64,000 nt of DNA from Antarcticirhabdus aurantiaca (lineage in GTDB: Bacteria > Pseudomonadota > Alphaproteobacteria > Rhizobiales > Rhizobiaceae). The stretch is taken from contig NZ_VTOM01000001.1 in assembly GCF_009765365.1 (NCBI RefSeq), forward strand, positions 186,001 to 250,000. Direction: 5' to 3'. Of this stretch, positions 36,002 through 45,683 are shown piece after piece. Numbering within the stretch: the first letter of the stretch is position 1; each line of letters starts with the position of its first letter. The notes under the pieces were generated by a model. The model saw only the letters and a program-made list of their open reading frames with translations. It made no database searches and was not told the origin of the DNA. The translations under genes were made by a program, and so were the position numbers.

Positions 36002-36988
36002 CTAGTCGAGAACCACGTTGGCGGCCGATTCCGGCAGTTCCTGGCCGAAGGCGCGCTGGTAGAACTCGGCGACGAGCGGGCGCTCCAGATCGTCGCACTT
36101 GTTGAGGAAGGTCAGGCGGAAGGCGAAGCCGACATCGCCGAAGATCTCGGCGTTCTCGGCCCAGGTGATGACGGTGCGCGGGCTCATCACGGTCGACAGG
36201 TCGCCGTTGATGAAGGCCGAGCGCGTCATGTCGGCGAGGCGCACCATGCGCCCGACCGTCACGCGGCCTTCCTTGGTGTCGTAGCTCTTGGCCTTGGCGA
36301 GGACGATGCCGACCTCGTTGTCGTGCGGCAGGTAGTTCAACGTCGTGACGATGGACCAGCGGTCCATCTGCGCCTGATTGATCTGCTGCGTGCCGTGGTA
36401 GAGGCCCGTCGTGTCGCCGAGTCCGACCGTGTTGGCGGTGGCGAAGAGGCGGAAGGCGGGGTGCGGACGCACGACGCGGCTCTGGTCGAGCAGCGTCAGG
36501 CGGCCGGAGGACTCCAGGACGCGCTGGATCACGAACATCACGTCCGGGCGGCCGGCATCGTACTCGTCGAAGACGAGCGCGACGTTGTGCTGGTAGGCCC
36601 AGGGCAGGATGCCGTCGCGGAACTCCGTGACCTGCATGCCGTCGCGCACCGTGATCGCGTCCTTGCCGACGAGGTCGAGCCGCGACACGTGGCTGTCGAG
36701 GTTGACGCGCACGCAGGGCCAGTTGAGCCGTGCCGCGACCTGTTCGATGTGGGTGGACTTGCCCGTGCCGTGATAGCCGGAAACCATCACCCGCCGGTTC
36801 TTGGCGAAGCCCGCGAGGATGGCGAGGGTCGTCGTCCTGTCGAACAGGTAGTCCGGGTCGATCTCGGGCACGTGCGGGTCGGGCCTGGAATAGGCGGGGA
36901 TCCGCAGGTTGCTGTCGAAACCGAAGGTTTCGCGGACGGAGACCGTGGCGTCCGGCAGAGGGGCCACTTCCAGTTCCGCTGCGCTCAT
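36002..36988 (-). CDS. cobS: Aerobic cobaltochelatase subunit CobS
   Basis: AAA+ ATPase of the cobaltochelatase, 328 aa, forming a ring with CobT. Walker [15 protein letters not shown], Walker [15 protein letters not shown], and sensor/arginine-finger segments [18 protein letters not shown] and NQAQMDRW are present. Start ATG 36988: GGAGG is four bases upstream, and the protein then begins [12 protein letters not shown]; an adjacent ATG at 36991 is too close to the ribosome binding site. The upstream in-frame extension is noncoding. Confidence 0.96.
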   Translation of the reverse strand: MSAAELEVAPLPDATVSVRETFGFDSNLRIPAYSRPDPHVPEIDPDYLFDRTTTLAILAGFAKNRRVMVSGYHGTGKSTHIEQVAARLNWPCVRVNLDSHVSRLDLVGKDAITVRDGMQVTEFRDGILPWAYQHNVALVFDEYDAGRPDVMFVIQRVLESSGRLTLLDQSRVVRPHPAFRLFATANTVGLGDTTGLYHGTQQINQAQMDRWSIVTTLNYLPHDNEVGIVLAKAKSYDTKEGRVTVGRMVRLADMTRSAFINGDLSTVMSPRTVITWAENAEIFGDVGFAFRLTFLNKCDDLERPLVAEFYQRAFGQELPESAANVVLD

Positions 36989-37165
36989 CATTCCTCCAAG
37001 GGCCGCCGAAGCACGTCGCTCCGGCCTGGCGCCCGCCTCATGGTTCAAGAACGGCCGTCCGCCGGCATCGGCCGGGAACGGGCGCGCAAGCGCCGGCTCG
37101 CGCCGCTTGTCCGCACAATGTCCGGACAGCACGGATCGCGCCGCATCGCAAGAGCTGTCTTCCGC

Positions 37166-37792
37166 TTAGCAAAAGCCGGACTGCTTCAAAAGCTTGTAGG
37201 CCTGGATGACGTCGCGCAAGCGGTCCTCGGTGCTGCGGTCGCCCCCGTTGGCGTCGGGATGCAGCTGCTTCACCAAGCTCTTATAGCGCGTGCGGATCGC
37301 CTCGCCAGTCGAGGCTTCCGCCAGATCCAGCGTTTCGAAGGCCTTCGCCTCGAGCGAGCGCACGCGCTTGGGGCGCGCCTCGGGGCGCGGGCCTTCGGCC
37401 TCGTCGGCGCCGAACAGATTGAAGGGATCGCGCGAGCGCGGGTTCCAGCGCTTGCGCCCGCCGCCCGCCGCCCCCTTCGCGCCCGCCGCCTTGGCGCCGG
37501 CCTGGCCCATGGTCCAGGTCGGCCGGTGGCCGGTCAGCGAGTCCTTCAGATAGGCCTGGATGTCCTTGTCGTTCAGGCCCGAGAAGTAATTGTAGGATTT
37601 GTTGTACTGGCGGACGTGATCCACGCAGAAGTTGAGATACTGCCCCTCGTGGTCGCGGCCGAGGGGAGCCCTGTACAGGCCCTTTTCCTCGCACCCTTCC
37701 CAGGCGCAGATCGGCGCGCGCGGCTCGGCCGGCCGCCCGGCGCGGGATCCCTTGATGCGGATCCCGTCGAAGAATTTTGAATCGAGCTTCAT
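37166..37792 (-). CDS. DnaJ/J-domain protein
   Basis: 208-aa protein with the J domain at the C-terminus (about 147-205): the HPD motif is in KQLHPDANGGDRS, with helices LDLAEASTGEAIRTRYKSLV and LRDVIQAYKLLK around it. The N-terminal half (FFDGIRIKGSRAGRP, CAWEGCEEKGLYRAP, FCVDHVRQYNKSYNYFSGL) has two or three cysteines and is conserved in rhizobial homologues located next to cobS. It would stimulate a DnaK-type Hsp70 for unknown clients. Divergent from the bolA-like gene. Confidence 0.9.
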   Translation of the reverse strand: MKLDSKFFDGIRIKGSRAGRPAEPRAPICAWEGCEEKGLYRAPLGRDHEGQYLNFCVDHVRQYNKSYNYFSGLNDKDIQAYLKDSLTGHRPTWTMGQAGAKAAGAKGAAGGGRKRWNPRSRDPFNLFGADEAEGPRPEARPKRVRSLEAKAFETLDLAEASTGEAIRTRYKSLVKQLHPDANGGDRSTEDRLRDVIQAYKLLKQSGFC

Positions 37793-37933
37793 CCCGGCGG
37801 ATTATGGGGTTCGGGGAAAAGGCGAACAAGAATTGACAGAACGCAAAATCAGTCCCCACGTCAGCTTCGGCGATCCCGAGCGCGGCCCATCCGCGAAGGG
37901 GCGCCGTTGATGACGGCAGACAGGGGCGGAACG

Positions 37934-38242
37934 ATGACGGGAACCACCAAGGCACGCATCGAGGCGAAGCTGGCCGAGGCCCTTTCGCCGCAGAGCCTCG
38001 CGGTCCTCGACGAGAGCCATCTTCATGCGGGGCACCACCATTCGGGCAGCGACCATCACGACGCGTTCGACGGTTCCGGCGAGACCCATTTCCGGGTGCG
38101 CGTCGTGTCCGACGCCTTTGCCGGGCAGAGCCGCCTCGCGCGCCATCGGCTCGTCAACGAGGCGCTGAAGGACGAGCTCGCCGGCGGCGTCCACGCGCTC
38201 GCCATCGAGGCCTCGGCGCCGGGCGAGCCGACGCGGCGATAA
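37934..38242 (+). CDS. BolA family protein
   Basis: 102-aa BolA/IbaG-type protein: RIEAKLAEALSPQSLAVLDE, the invariant SHLHAGHH segment with a His-rich insertion (HHSGSDHH), THFRVRVVSDAFAGQSRLARHRLVN and the C-terminal LAGGVHALAIEASAPG. BolA proteins bind monothiol glutaredoxins through a shared iron-sulfur cluster and influence iron sensing and envelope genes. ATG 37934 has GGGGCGGA upstream; ATG 37910 is an alternative adding eight residues. Pairing with the J-domain gene is the standard rhizobial arrangement. Confidence 0.9.
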   Translation: MTGTTKARIEAKLAEALSPQSLAVLDESHLHAGHHHSGSDHHDAFDGSGETHFRVRVVSDAFAGQSRLARHRLVNEALKDELAGGVHALAIEASAPGEPTRR

Positions 38243-38338
38243 AACACCGGTCGGGGGAAGAGAATTTTCGCGGCCTTATTGCGGCCGGGCCCGCCTGCTT
38301 TCACATTCGTGAGGGTTAACGAAAGGTGAAGGCCGGCC

Positions 38339-40219
38339 GTGATGGGGGTGGAAACGGAACGGCGCCGCCGGCCGAGCGCGAGCCTCGTCCTCGCCAAGCT
38401 CCTGCTTCTCGCCCTTTGCGCCCTCGCGCTGACCTATGCCTGGGCGAACGACGTCGCCAAGCGCTACGGCGCGACGCGCGAAACGACGATCGCCCGCGTC
38501 CACGCCAACAAGCTGGTGGTGCGCCTGCCGGCCGACCGCGCGGCACCGTGGAACGCCTCCACCGAAGAGGTGATGTACGTTTCCTACGACGACGTGCCGC
38601 AGGTGATGCGCGAGGCGATCCTCGCCAGCGAGGACGCCTGGTTCGAGGTCCATCCCGGCTTCAACCCGGTGGCGCTCGGCAAGGCGCTCGTCAGCCAGTT
38701 CTCGGCCGATCCGCGCGGCGGCTCGACCATCACCCAGCAGCTCGCCAAGCAGCTCTACACCGGCAGCCGGCGCGACTACGCCCGCAAGCTCGACGAACTG
38801 GCCATCGCGATCTGGCTGGAGATGACCTTCTCCAAGCGCGAGCTCCTCGAATTCTACGTGAACACCCCCTTCATGGGGAACGGCACGAAGGGCATCGAGG
38901 CGGCCGCGCGCTACTATTTCGACTATTCCTTCAAGAAGGTCGGCTGGCAGGCAACGCGGCTGACGCCGGACATGGCGGCGAGCCTCGCCGTCACCATCAA
39001 GAACCCGACCCACGGCAACCCGACCGAGCCCGGCAACCTGCGCGAGGCGCGCCGCCTCCTCCTGTCGATGGGCATCGAGCCGACGGTGCTGAGCGCGAGC
39101 GCGGTGACGGGCGAGGGGCTGCCGCGGCGCTTCGCCGCGCCGGCCTTTCGCGACGGCGGGCGGCTCGCAGACCAGTTCGCGCCGATGCGCGACCTCGCCG
39201 TGGCGCGGCTCGGCGCCGCCTTGGGGAACGACGCCCGCGACCTCGACGTCACCACCTTCTATTCGTCCGAGATCCAGCTCTATCTCGAGCGCGCCGTCGC
39301 GACCTATAGCGGGCGTCTGGAGGCGGCGGGCTACGACCGCCTGACCGCCGCCGTCGTCGACAACCGGACGGGCGGCGTGAAGGCGATCCTCGCCCCGCCG
39401 GCGGCGCGGATCTATCCCGGCTCCGCGATGAAGCCGTTCCTGGCGCTCTGCCCGATCGTCGAATGGGGCTGGAGCGGGCGCACCCCCGTCGAGGACGAGC
39501 CGGTGGGAACGCCGCCGGTCGCCAACCACGACAAGCGCTATCTCGGCCGCATCCCGCTCGTCGAAGCCATGGCCAAGAGCCGCAACCCGCCCTTCGTGAC
39601 GCTGCTCGACCGCTTCGGCGCGGCGTGCGCCGACGCCGTCCTGGCGCGGATGGACACCGAACTGCGGCTCAAGGGCGACACCAAGCGCGCCATGGCGCTC
39701 GGCGCCGAGCCGGTCGACCTCATGGCGCTCCTCGACGCCTATGTCACGCTGGCGAGCTGCGGGCGCGTGTCGAACGGACCGCTGCTCGTCGAGGAAGCGC
39801 GCGACCGGCGCACGCAGGCCGTGCTCTTTGCGGAGACGGCCGAGCCGATGCCGGCCGACCCCGAACTCCTCGACGGCTTCGACCGGCTTCACGCGATCCT
39901 GGCCGAGGTGACGGGACCGGGCGGAACCGCGGACGGCAGTCGCTTCGTGCGGGAGGTGGCGGCCAAGACGGGCACCGCCGACGACAACCGCCAGATCACG
40001 CTCGTCACCTTCACGCCGGCCTATACGGTTCTGGTGTCGGCCGGCGCGAGCGATCCGCGACGGATCCGAACGAGGCTGTCCTCCCACGCCCTCGTGCCGC
40101 TGGTGCGCAACCTCAACGCCAACATCCACCCCGACGGCTTCAAGGCGAGCCTCGGCTGCGCCGCCCCGCGCGTGGTCGCTGAGGGTGGCGGAAGCCGGAC
40201 CGGACGCGCCGCGCGATGA
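38339..40219 (+). CDS. Class A penicillin-binding protein (GT51 plus transpeptidase)
   Basis: Bifunctional peptidoglycan synthase, 626 aa. Signal anchor about 17-37. GT51 domain about 70-240: catalytic Glu in ILASEDAWFEVHPG, then RGGSTITQQLAKQLY and ELLEFYVNTPFMGNG. Transpeptidase domain about 310-590: Ser362-x-x-Lys365 in PGSAMKPF, SxN in KSRNPPF and KTG at Lys543 (AAKTGTADDN). It is a little short because the linker is reduced. The start is GTG 38339 or ATG 38342, after an AAAGGTGAAGG site. Monocistronic; promoter region AT-richer with GGGTTAACG at 38313. Confidence 0.92.
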   Translation: MMGVETERRRRPSASLVLAKLLLLALCALALTYAWANDVAKRYGATRETTIARVHANKLVVRLPADRAAPWNASTEEVMYVSYDDVPQVMREAILASEDAWFEVHPGFNPVALGKALVSQFSADPRGGSTITQQLAKQLYTGSRRDYARKLDELAIAIWLEMTFSKRELLEFYVNTPFMGNGTKGIEAAARYYFDYSFKKVGWQATRLTPDMAASLAVTIKNPTHGNPTEPGNLREARRLLLSMGIEPTVLSASAVTGEGLPRRFAAPAFRDGGRLADQFAPMRDLAVARLGAALGNDARDLDVTTFYSSEIQLYLERAVATYSGRLEAAGYDRLTAAVVDNRTGGVKAILAPPAARIYPGSAMKPFLALCPIVEWGWSGRTPVEDEPVGTPPVANHDKRYLGRIPLVEAMAKSRNPPFVTLLDRFGAACADAVLARMDTELRLKGDTKRAMALGAEPVDLMALLDAYVTLASCGRVSNGPLLVEEARDRRTQAVLFAETAEPMPADPELLDGFDRLHAILAEVTGPGGTADGSRFVREVAAKTGTADDNRQITLVTFTPAYTVLVSAGASDPRRIRTRLSSHALVPLVRNLNANIHPDGFKASLGCAAPRVVAEGGGSRTGRAAR

Positions 40220-40252
40220 TCGCGCCGCCCGGCCCGCCGAGGTCGGATCGGG

Positions 40253-40852
40253 TCAGGCGTGGATGAACCGCTCGAAGAAGGCGCTGAAGTCGCGCGTCGG
40301 GTGCGAAACCTCGCGCGTCGCGTCGAGCAGCAGCCGGAACTGACGGGCGAGGGCGTCTTCGCCGTTCAGGGCGTTGATCTTGAACGCCGCGGCCACCGCG
40401 GACAGGCAGGGCTGGACGTTGGACAGGGCGACGTAATCCCGCTCCTGCTGACGGCCGATCGCGATCAGCGCCTTGTAGATGTCCTTCAAGGCTTCCAGGA
40501 AGTCCTTGCGGACGTCGATGCTGAAAACGACGTCCTCGATGCGGAACTTCAGCTCGACGTCGCGGTCCACCGTTCCCGCCGTCTCGATGAGGACGTTGCT
40601 CACGCGGTGGCTCGCGAACTCGTAGCGCTTGATCGAGCGCTTGGAGGAGACCGCCGACTCGCCGTCGACGTGGATCAGCGCGAGGTTGGTGAAGCAGTAC
40701 TCGTCCTTCTTCGACTTGATGAGGAAATAGATCTTCTCGCCTTCCTCGTGGAAGAGGTAGTCGTCGGCGTCGACCTGCGCATAGGCCGAGGGCGGCACGA
40801 TCACGCCGATGTCGCTGAGCCCCAGGGCTTCCGAGGCGATTCTCTTGAACAT
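40253..40852 (-). CDS. PH domain-containing protein (bPH_1 / YvbH-like)
   Basis: 199-aa cytosolic protein. Residues about 1-125 form a bacterial pleckstrin-homology domain: FKRIASEALGLSDIG, DADDYLFHEEGEKIYFLI, DEYCFTNLALIHVDGESA and SSKRSIKRYEF are highly typical. The C-terminal helical part (DFLEALKDIYKALIAIGRQ) is the YvbH-type oligomerisation region. Role unknown. Of two ATGs, 40852 has GGAGG seven bases upstream and is preferred over 40858. Confidence 0.9.
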   Translation of the reverse strand: MFKRIASEALGLSDIGVIVPPSAYAQVDADDYLFHEEGEKIYFLIKSKKDEYCFTNLALIHVDGESAVSSKRSIKRYEFASHRVSNVLIETAGTVDRDVELKFRIEDVVFSIDVRKDFLEALKDIYKALIAIGRQQERDYVALSNVQPCLSAVAAAFKINALNGEDALARQFRLLLDATREVSHPTRDFSAFFERFIHA

Positions 40853-40974
40853 GCGCATTCCTCCCTGCGAAAGGGCGGCGGTGCCCTTGCCGGTGCAAGG
40901 TCCGCGCGGCCCGACCCGCACTGAAGGTGCCACAGGCCGCAGAGGGAGGTAAGCGGCAAACGACGGGGGCGGCG

Positions 40975-42447
40975 CTACCGGCGCCCGTTCTCGTCCGGCT
41001 GCGTTTCAAGGATCATGTCGCCGCGCTCCGGCTCGGCGTCCGCCAGCGGCACCCCGGCCGGCGTCACGTCGGCCTCGCCCGCCTCGTGCCAGCCCTCGTC
41101 GAAGCTCTCGTAGAGGTCCTGGGGCGCAGGCTCGCGCATCTCGTCCTGGACCACGGCCGCCGCGGTCTTCTTCGGAGGCACGACGACGCTCGCGTCGCGG
41201 ATGCGCAGGCGGGCGATGCGATTGCGCTCGCGCTTGAGCACCGTGAAGCGCTTGGCGAAGAAGGTGAAGGCCTGCCGCTCCTCGGGGATCGACTGCGTCT
41301 CGTGGATCACGAGGCCGGCGATGGTGACGGCCTCCTCGTCCGGCAGGCTCCAGCCGAGCGCGCGGTTGAGGTCGCGGATCGGGACCGAGCCGTCGACGAT
41401 CACCGAGCCGTCGGCTTCCTGCGTCACGCCCTGGATGTCGAGGTCGTGCTCGTCGGCGATGTTGCCGACGATCTCCTCCAGAATGTCTTCGAGCGTGATC
41501 AGCCCTTCGACCTCGCCGTACTCGTCGACGACGAGCGCGAGCGGCGTGCGGCGGCGCAGGAAGGCGTTGAGCTGGTCCTGCAGCGTCGTGGTTTCCGGCA
41601 CGAACCAGGGCCGCGAGGCGATGGCCCGCACGTCGACGCGGGACGGGTCGTCGCCGGCCTCATGGAGGGCGCGCAGCAGGTCCTTGGCATGGACGACGCC
41701 GACGATGTTGTCCGGCTCGCCGCGCCAGAGCGGCATGCGCGAGTGGGGGCTGTCGAGCACCTGGCGCACGATCTCGGCGGGCGCCTCGTCGGCGTTCAGC
41801 TGGCGCATGGCGGTGCGGTGGACCATCACGTCCGAGACTTCCAGCTCGTGCAGGTCGAGAAGGCCGCCGAGCTGCTTGGCGTCGGCCTCGACGAGGGCGC
41901 CCTCGCGGTGGAGCACCTCCATCGCGCCGCGCAGCTCGTCGCGGGCTGTGAGGAGCGCTTCCGCCTCGCGGCGCTGGCCGAACACGCGCAGGAGGCCGCG
42001 CACGAACCAGTCGACCGCGTCGGCCGCCGGGCCGAACAGAAGCGCGACGGCGCGCGCGAAGCCGGACAGGCGCTCGGCCGCGCGGTCAGGCCGGGCGAGC
42101 GCCAGGGAGCGCGGCAGGACCTCGCAGAAGACGACGATGGCGAGCGTCGCGAGGAGCCCGGCGCCGGCAAGGCCGGGAACGCCGTAGAGTTCGTAGCCCC
42201 CTTGCGCCGCGAGCACGACGGCGAGGCCGCAGGCGAGGTTGTTGGCGAGGAGGAGGGCGCCGATGATGCGGTCGCGATCGTCGAGAAGCCGCGCGGCGCG
42301 GGCGGCGCGGCGCTCGCCGGCAAGGTCGGCGGCGGCGAGCCGCGCCTTCGACGCGGTGCTCATCGCGCTCTCGGCGGCCGAGAGAACGGCGGCGAAGAGG
42401 AGAAGAACGAGAACCGCGCCGGCGACGAGCCAGAGCTCGAGGGTCAA
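40975..42447 (-). CDS. CNNM/CorC-type DUF21-CBS transporter (hemolysin family)
   Basis: 490-aa membrane protein with an N-terminal DUF21 membrane domain (about 1-160, segments such as LVAGAVLVLLLFAAVLSA and LATLAIVVFCEVLPRSLA), a CBS pair about 200-330 (SDVMVHRTAMRQL, DNIVGVVHAKDLL, PLALVVDEYGEVEGLITLED) and a CorC_HlyC domain about 345-430 (DGSVPIRDLNRALGW, TIAGLVIHETQSIP). Relatives are linked to magnesium or sodium-coupled ion efflux. A C-terminal acidic tail of about 60 residues is an extension to the usual length. The TTG start at 42447 overlaps the aroB stop by 4 bp (TTGA). Confidence 0.9.
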   Translation of the reverse strand: MTLELWLVAGAVLVLLLFAAVLSAAESAMSTASKARLAAADLAGERRAARAARLLDDRDRIIGALLLANNLACGLAVVLAAQGGYELYGVPGLAGAGLLATLAIVVFCEVLPRSLALARPDRAAERLSGFARAVALLFGPAADAVDWFVRGLLRVFGQRREAEALLTARDELRGAMEVLHREGALVEADAKQLGGLLDLHELEVSDVMVHRTAMRQLNADEAPAEIVRQVLDSPHSRMPLWRGEPDNIVGVVHAKDLLRALHEAGDDPSRVDVRAIASRPWFVPETTTLQDQLNAFLRRRTPLALVVDEYGEVEGLITLEDILEEIVGNIADEHDLDIQGVTQEADGSVIVDGSVPIRDLNRALGWSLPDEEAVTIAGLVIHETQSIPEERQAFTFFAKRFTVLKRERNRIARLRIRDASVVVPPKKTAAAVVQDEMREPAPQDLYESFDEGWHEAGEADVTPAGVPLADAEPERGDMILETQPDENGRR

Positions 42448-43583
42448 CCCGCCAGCTCCTCGGCGAGGAACTCGTCGATCTGCGCCGCGTCGACGTCCGC
42501 CGCGATAAAGGAGCGGCCGATGCCGCGCGTCAGGATAAAGGTCAGGCGGCCGCGCTTGACCTTCTTGTCCTGCGCGATGCCGGCCATCAGGACCTCGCGC
42601 GCGATGGCGGCGCCGGGCACCTCGGACAGGCGCGTCGGCAGGCCCGCAGCCTTCAGATGCGCTTCGACGCGGGTCGCGTCCTGGCCGGGACAAAGGCCGA
42701 GCCTCGCCGAGAAGCGGTGCGCCTGGGCCATGCCGATCGACACCGCCTCGCCGTGGACGAGGCGGGCGGGATCGAAGGCGACCGCCGCCTCGATCGCGTG
42801 GCCGAAGGTGTGGCCGAGGTTGAGAAGGGCCCGCTCGCCGGCCTCGCGCTCGTCCGCGATCACGACGGCGGCCTTGGCCTCGCAGCTCGCCGCGATCGCC
42901 TCGGCGCGCTCAGGCCCGCCCGCGAAGATCGGCGCGCGCTTCCATTCCAACCAGTCGAAGAATTCCGGCCGGTCGATGAGGCCGTACTTCACGACCTCGG
43001 CGTAGCCGGCCGCGAACTCGCGCGGCACGAGCGTGTCGAGGACGCTCGTGTCGGCCAGAACGAGGTCGGGCTGGTGGAAGGCCCCGACGAGGTTCTTGCC
43101 GCGGGGCGAGTTGATGCCGGTCTTGCCGCCGACAGACGAATCGACCTGCGCGAGCAGCGTCGTCGGCATCTGGACGAAGCGCATGCCGCGCCGCACGATC
43201 GCGGCGGCAAAGCCCGCGAGGTCGCCGACGACGCCGCCGCCGAAGGCGAGAACCGCGTCGCCCCGCTCGAAGCGTCCGGCAAGGATGGCGTCGACCACGT
43301 GCTCCAGCTGGCGGAAGGACTTGGACGTCTCGCCGGGCGGCACGGTGACGACGGCGTGAGCGATGCCGGCGGCGTCGAGGGAGGCGGTCAGCCGGTCGAG
43401 GTGGAGGGCTGCGACCGTTTCGTCGGTGACGATCGCCAGCCGCGCATCCGGCAGGCGCTCGGCGAGGATCGACCCTGCCGCGTCGACGAGGCCGGCTCCG
43501 ATCAGGATGTCGTAGGCGCGGCCGGGCAGGTCGACGCGCACGCGGCGCGGGGGGCGCGCTTGGCCGGGATCGATGTCGCTCAT
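42444..43583 (-). CDS. aroB: 3-dehydroquinate synthase
   Basis: Second enzyme of the shikimate pathway: NAD- and metal-dependent cyclisation of DAHP to 3-dehydroquinate. 379 aa. NAD-binding GGGVVGDLAGFAAA, MPTTLLAQVDSSVGGKTGIN, the metal ligand region HTFGHAIEAA and HGEAVSIGMA are all intact. ATG at 43583; it starts 4 bp after the aroK stop and its stop overlaps the CorC-like gene, forming an aroK-aroB-corC operon. Confidence 0.96.
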   Translation of the reverse strand: MSDIDPGQARPPRRVRVDLPGRAYDILIGAGLVDAAGSILAERLPDARLAIVTDETVAALHLDRLTASLDAAGIAHAVVTVPPGETSKSFRQLEHVVDAILAGRFERGDAVLAFGGGVVGDLAGFAAAIVRRGMRFVQMPTTLLAQVDSSVGGKTGINSPRGKNLVGAFHQPDLVLADTSVLDTLVPREFAAGYAEVVKYGLIDRPEFFDWLEWKRAPIFAGGPERAEAIAASCEAKAAVVIADEREAGERALLNLGHTFGHAIEAAVAFDPARLVHGEAVSIGMAQAHRFSARLGLCPGQDATRVEAHLKAAGLPTRLSEVPGAAIAREVLMAGIAQDKKVKRGRLTFILTRGIGRSFIAADVDAAQIDEFLAEELAG

Positions 43584-43587
43584 CGGA

Positions 43588-44169
43588 TCATCCTTTCGCG
43601 TCGAGATGGCGGACGAGCGCCGACACGATCTCGGTCGCGACCGTTTCGCGGCGCACGTTGCGCGAATCGATGGTGATGTCGGCGAGCGCGTAGACGGGAT
43701 AGCGCGTCTCGATCAGCCCGGCCATGACGGCGCGCGGATTGGGGGCCTTGAGAAGCGGGCGGTCGCCGCGCCGGCCGACGCGCTCCATCAAGGTGTCGAG
43801 GTCGGCGCGCAGCCAGACGGTGATCGAGCGGTCCTTCAGGGCGTCCCGGATCGCCGGCGTCATGAAGGCGCCGCCACCGGTCGCGAGCACCCGCCGGCCT
43901 TCCGCCGCGAGGCGGGTGACGACGCGGCTTTCCAGTGCCCGGAACTCCGGCTCGCCATAGGCCTCGAAGAGCTCGGCGATGCTCATGCGCGAGGCCGCCT
44001 CGATCTCGTTGTCCGAGTCCACGAAGGGCAGGTCGAGGATCTGCGCCAGGCGCCGGCCGACGGTGGTCTTGCCCGAGCCCATCAGGCCCACGAGCACGAC
44101 GGAACGCTCGCCGAGCCGCTCGGCGATGGCGCGCGCGTCGATCGCGTCTGGCTCGGCCGTCAGGGTCAT
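43588..44169 (-). CDS. aroK: Shikimate kinase
   Basis: Phosphorylates shikimate at the 3-hydroxyl using ATP. 193 aa. Walker A VGLMGSGKTTVGRRLA, the shikimate-binding Asp in FVDSDNEIE, the GGG motif LATGGGAFM and the lid region VGRRGDRPLL with the catalytic arginine are all present. ATG at 44169 is chosen from homology; it has a weak ribosome binding site and the frame runs open further upstream without family similarity. Confidence 0.95.
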   Translation of the reverse strand: MTLTAEPDAIDARAIAERLGERSVVLVGLMGSGKTTVGRRLAQILDLPFVDSDNEIEAASRMSIAELFEAYGEPEFRALESRVVTRLAAEGRRVLATGGGAFMTPAIRDALKDRSITVWLRADLDTLMERVGRRGDRPLLKAPNPRAVMAGLIETRYPVYALADITIDSRNVRRETVATEIVSALVRHLDAKG

Positions 44170-44348
44170 GCGGGGCGCGGAGGCCTTTCGTCGATGTCGT
44201 GTCACGTGACGATTGGCAAACAGAAAAACGCGAATGCGGTCAAGGGCCGCCGGCGCCTCGCCGCATCGCGGCAAAAACCCTTTCTTTGCACTTCCGATCG
44301 TCTAAGAGACGGAGCCGGGGGACCTCAGAACGACGGACATATGCCGCG

Positions 44349-44543
44349 ATGCCGACATTGACGCGTCTTCTTCTGATCGTCGCGGCGATCGGCCTGGCGA
44401 TCTACGCCGCGATGGCCGCCCTGGTCTACCTGGTCCAGCCGGTGCCCCAGCCGATGGAGCTCGACGTGCCGTTGCCCCAGCTTCGCGAGACGCAGGCACC
44501 CGTGGCGCCGTCGGCGGCGCCGGCGCCGGGAACCAGTCCGTGA
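44349..44543 (+). CDS. Small single-pass membrane protein upstream of xerD
   Basis: 64-aa protein: basic start (PTLTRLL), one membrane helix ([22 protein letters not shown], 8-29) and a Pro-rich periplasmic or cytoplasmic tail ([13 protein letters not shown]). Its stop overlaps the xerD GTG start (GTGA), so it is translationally coupled to xerD. Short proteins of this kind occupy the same place in other Rhizobiales. Function unknown. Confidence 0.7.
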   Translation: MPTLTRLLLIVAAIGLAIYAAMAALVYLVQPVPQPMELDVPLPQLRETQAPVAPSAAPAPGTSP

Positions 44544-45553
44544 GCCGCGCCGCGCCGGCGGGAGCCGAGGGCGTGCGCCTGCGCGGGCGCGACGGCCGGC
44601 TCGTGGAAAGCTTCTGCGAGATGATGGCGGTGGAGCGCGGCGCCTCGGTCAACACCACCGATGCCTATCGGCGCGACCTCGACGATGCCGGCGCCTTCCT
44701 GGCCGGGGAGGGCACGTCGCTGACCGAGGCGACGACGGATTCGCTGCGCGCCTACGTCGCCGATCTCGCCCGGCGCGGCTTCGCCCCGTCCTCGCAGGCG
44801 CGGCGCCTGTCCTCGCTGCGCCAGTTCTTCGGCTTCCTCTACGCCGAGAACGAGCGCGGCGACGATCCGACCGGCCCCCTGGAGGGCGCGCGCAAGACCG
44901 CGCCCCTGCCCAAGATCCTGTCGGAGGACGAGGTCGAGCGCCTGCTCGCCCGTGCCGAGGACGAGGCGGACGCGGCCGAGGACGGCTCGGGCGCGGCGCT
45001 GAGGGCCAAGCGCCTCCTGGCGCTGGTGGAGCTCCTCTATGCCACGGGCATGCGCGTGTCCGAGCTCGTCTCGCTGCCGCGCTCGGTGCTCCGGGCGCGC
45101 GGGCGCGTCATCGCCGTCACCGGCAAGGGCAACAAGGAGCGGATGGTGCCGGTCGGCGAGCGGGCGCGCGACGCGCTCGCCCGCTTCGGCGAGGCGCTGC
45201 GGATCGGCGGCGGGCCGGCGGCTGCGGCGGACGAGCGCCAGCGCTGGCTCTTTCCCGCCCTGTCGGAGAGCGGGCACCTGACGCGCCAGGCTTTCGCGCG
45301 TGACCTGAAGGCCCTGGCGAGCCGGGCGGCGATCGCGCCCGCGCGCGTTTCGCCCCACGTCCTTCGTCACGCCTTCGCCAGCCATCTCCTCCAGAACGGC
45401 GCGGATCTGCGCGCCGTTCAGGAGCTGCTCGGCCATTCCGACATCTCGACCACGCAGATCTACACCCACGTCCTCGAGGCGCGGCTCATCCAGCTCGTCG
45501 CCGACCACCACCCCTTGTCCGAGGAAGCGCAGCAGCACGCCGGCAAAGCTTGA
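44540..45553 (+). CDS. xerD: Tyrosine recombinase XerD
   Basis: Site-specific recombinase that with XerC resolves chromosome dimers at dif under FtsK control. 337 aa. N-terminal SAM-like core-binding domain ([21 protein letters not shown]), then the catalytic domain with ArgI in [14 protein letters not shown], Lys in [11 protein letters not shown], His-x-x-Arg in [14 protein letters not shown], the second His in [11 protein letters not shown] and the nucleophile Tyr in IYTHV. GTG at 44540 overlaps the preceding small gene. Position between a small membrane gene and accA is the usual rhizobial context. Confidence 0.95.
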   Translation: MSRAAPAGAEGVRLRGRDGRLVESFCEMMAVERGASVNTTDAYRRDLDDAGAFLAGEGTSLTEATTDSLRAYVADLARRGFAPSSQARRLSSLRQFFGFLYAENERGDDPTGPLEGARKTAPLPKILSEDEVERLLARAEDEADAAEDGSGAALRAKRLLALVELLYATGMRVSELVSLPRSVLRARGRVIAVTGKGNKERMVPVGERARDALARFGEALRIGGGPAAAADERQRWLFPALSESGHLTRQAFARDLKALASRAAIAPARVSPHVLRHAFASHLLQNGADLRAVQELLGHSDISTTQIYTHVLEARLIQLVADHHPLSEEAQQHAGKA

Positions 45554-45683
45554 CAAGCCGGGCGGCGATGCCCAGGTTCCGCCCGCCTTCGAGGGGGCGC
45601 CTTCCTCCTGCCTTCTCGCGTCGCGCCGCGCTTCTCGCCGGCCGGGGCGCTTCACCCAAAGGACGGCGGACGCCGCGCAACGG

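Noticed and set aside
37801-37829. Promoter TTGTTC-N17-CATAAT giving a nearly leaderless J-domain mRNA
   Set aside because: The -35 is poor and the start would fall almost on the ATG; not strong enough to list.
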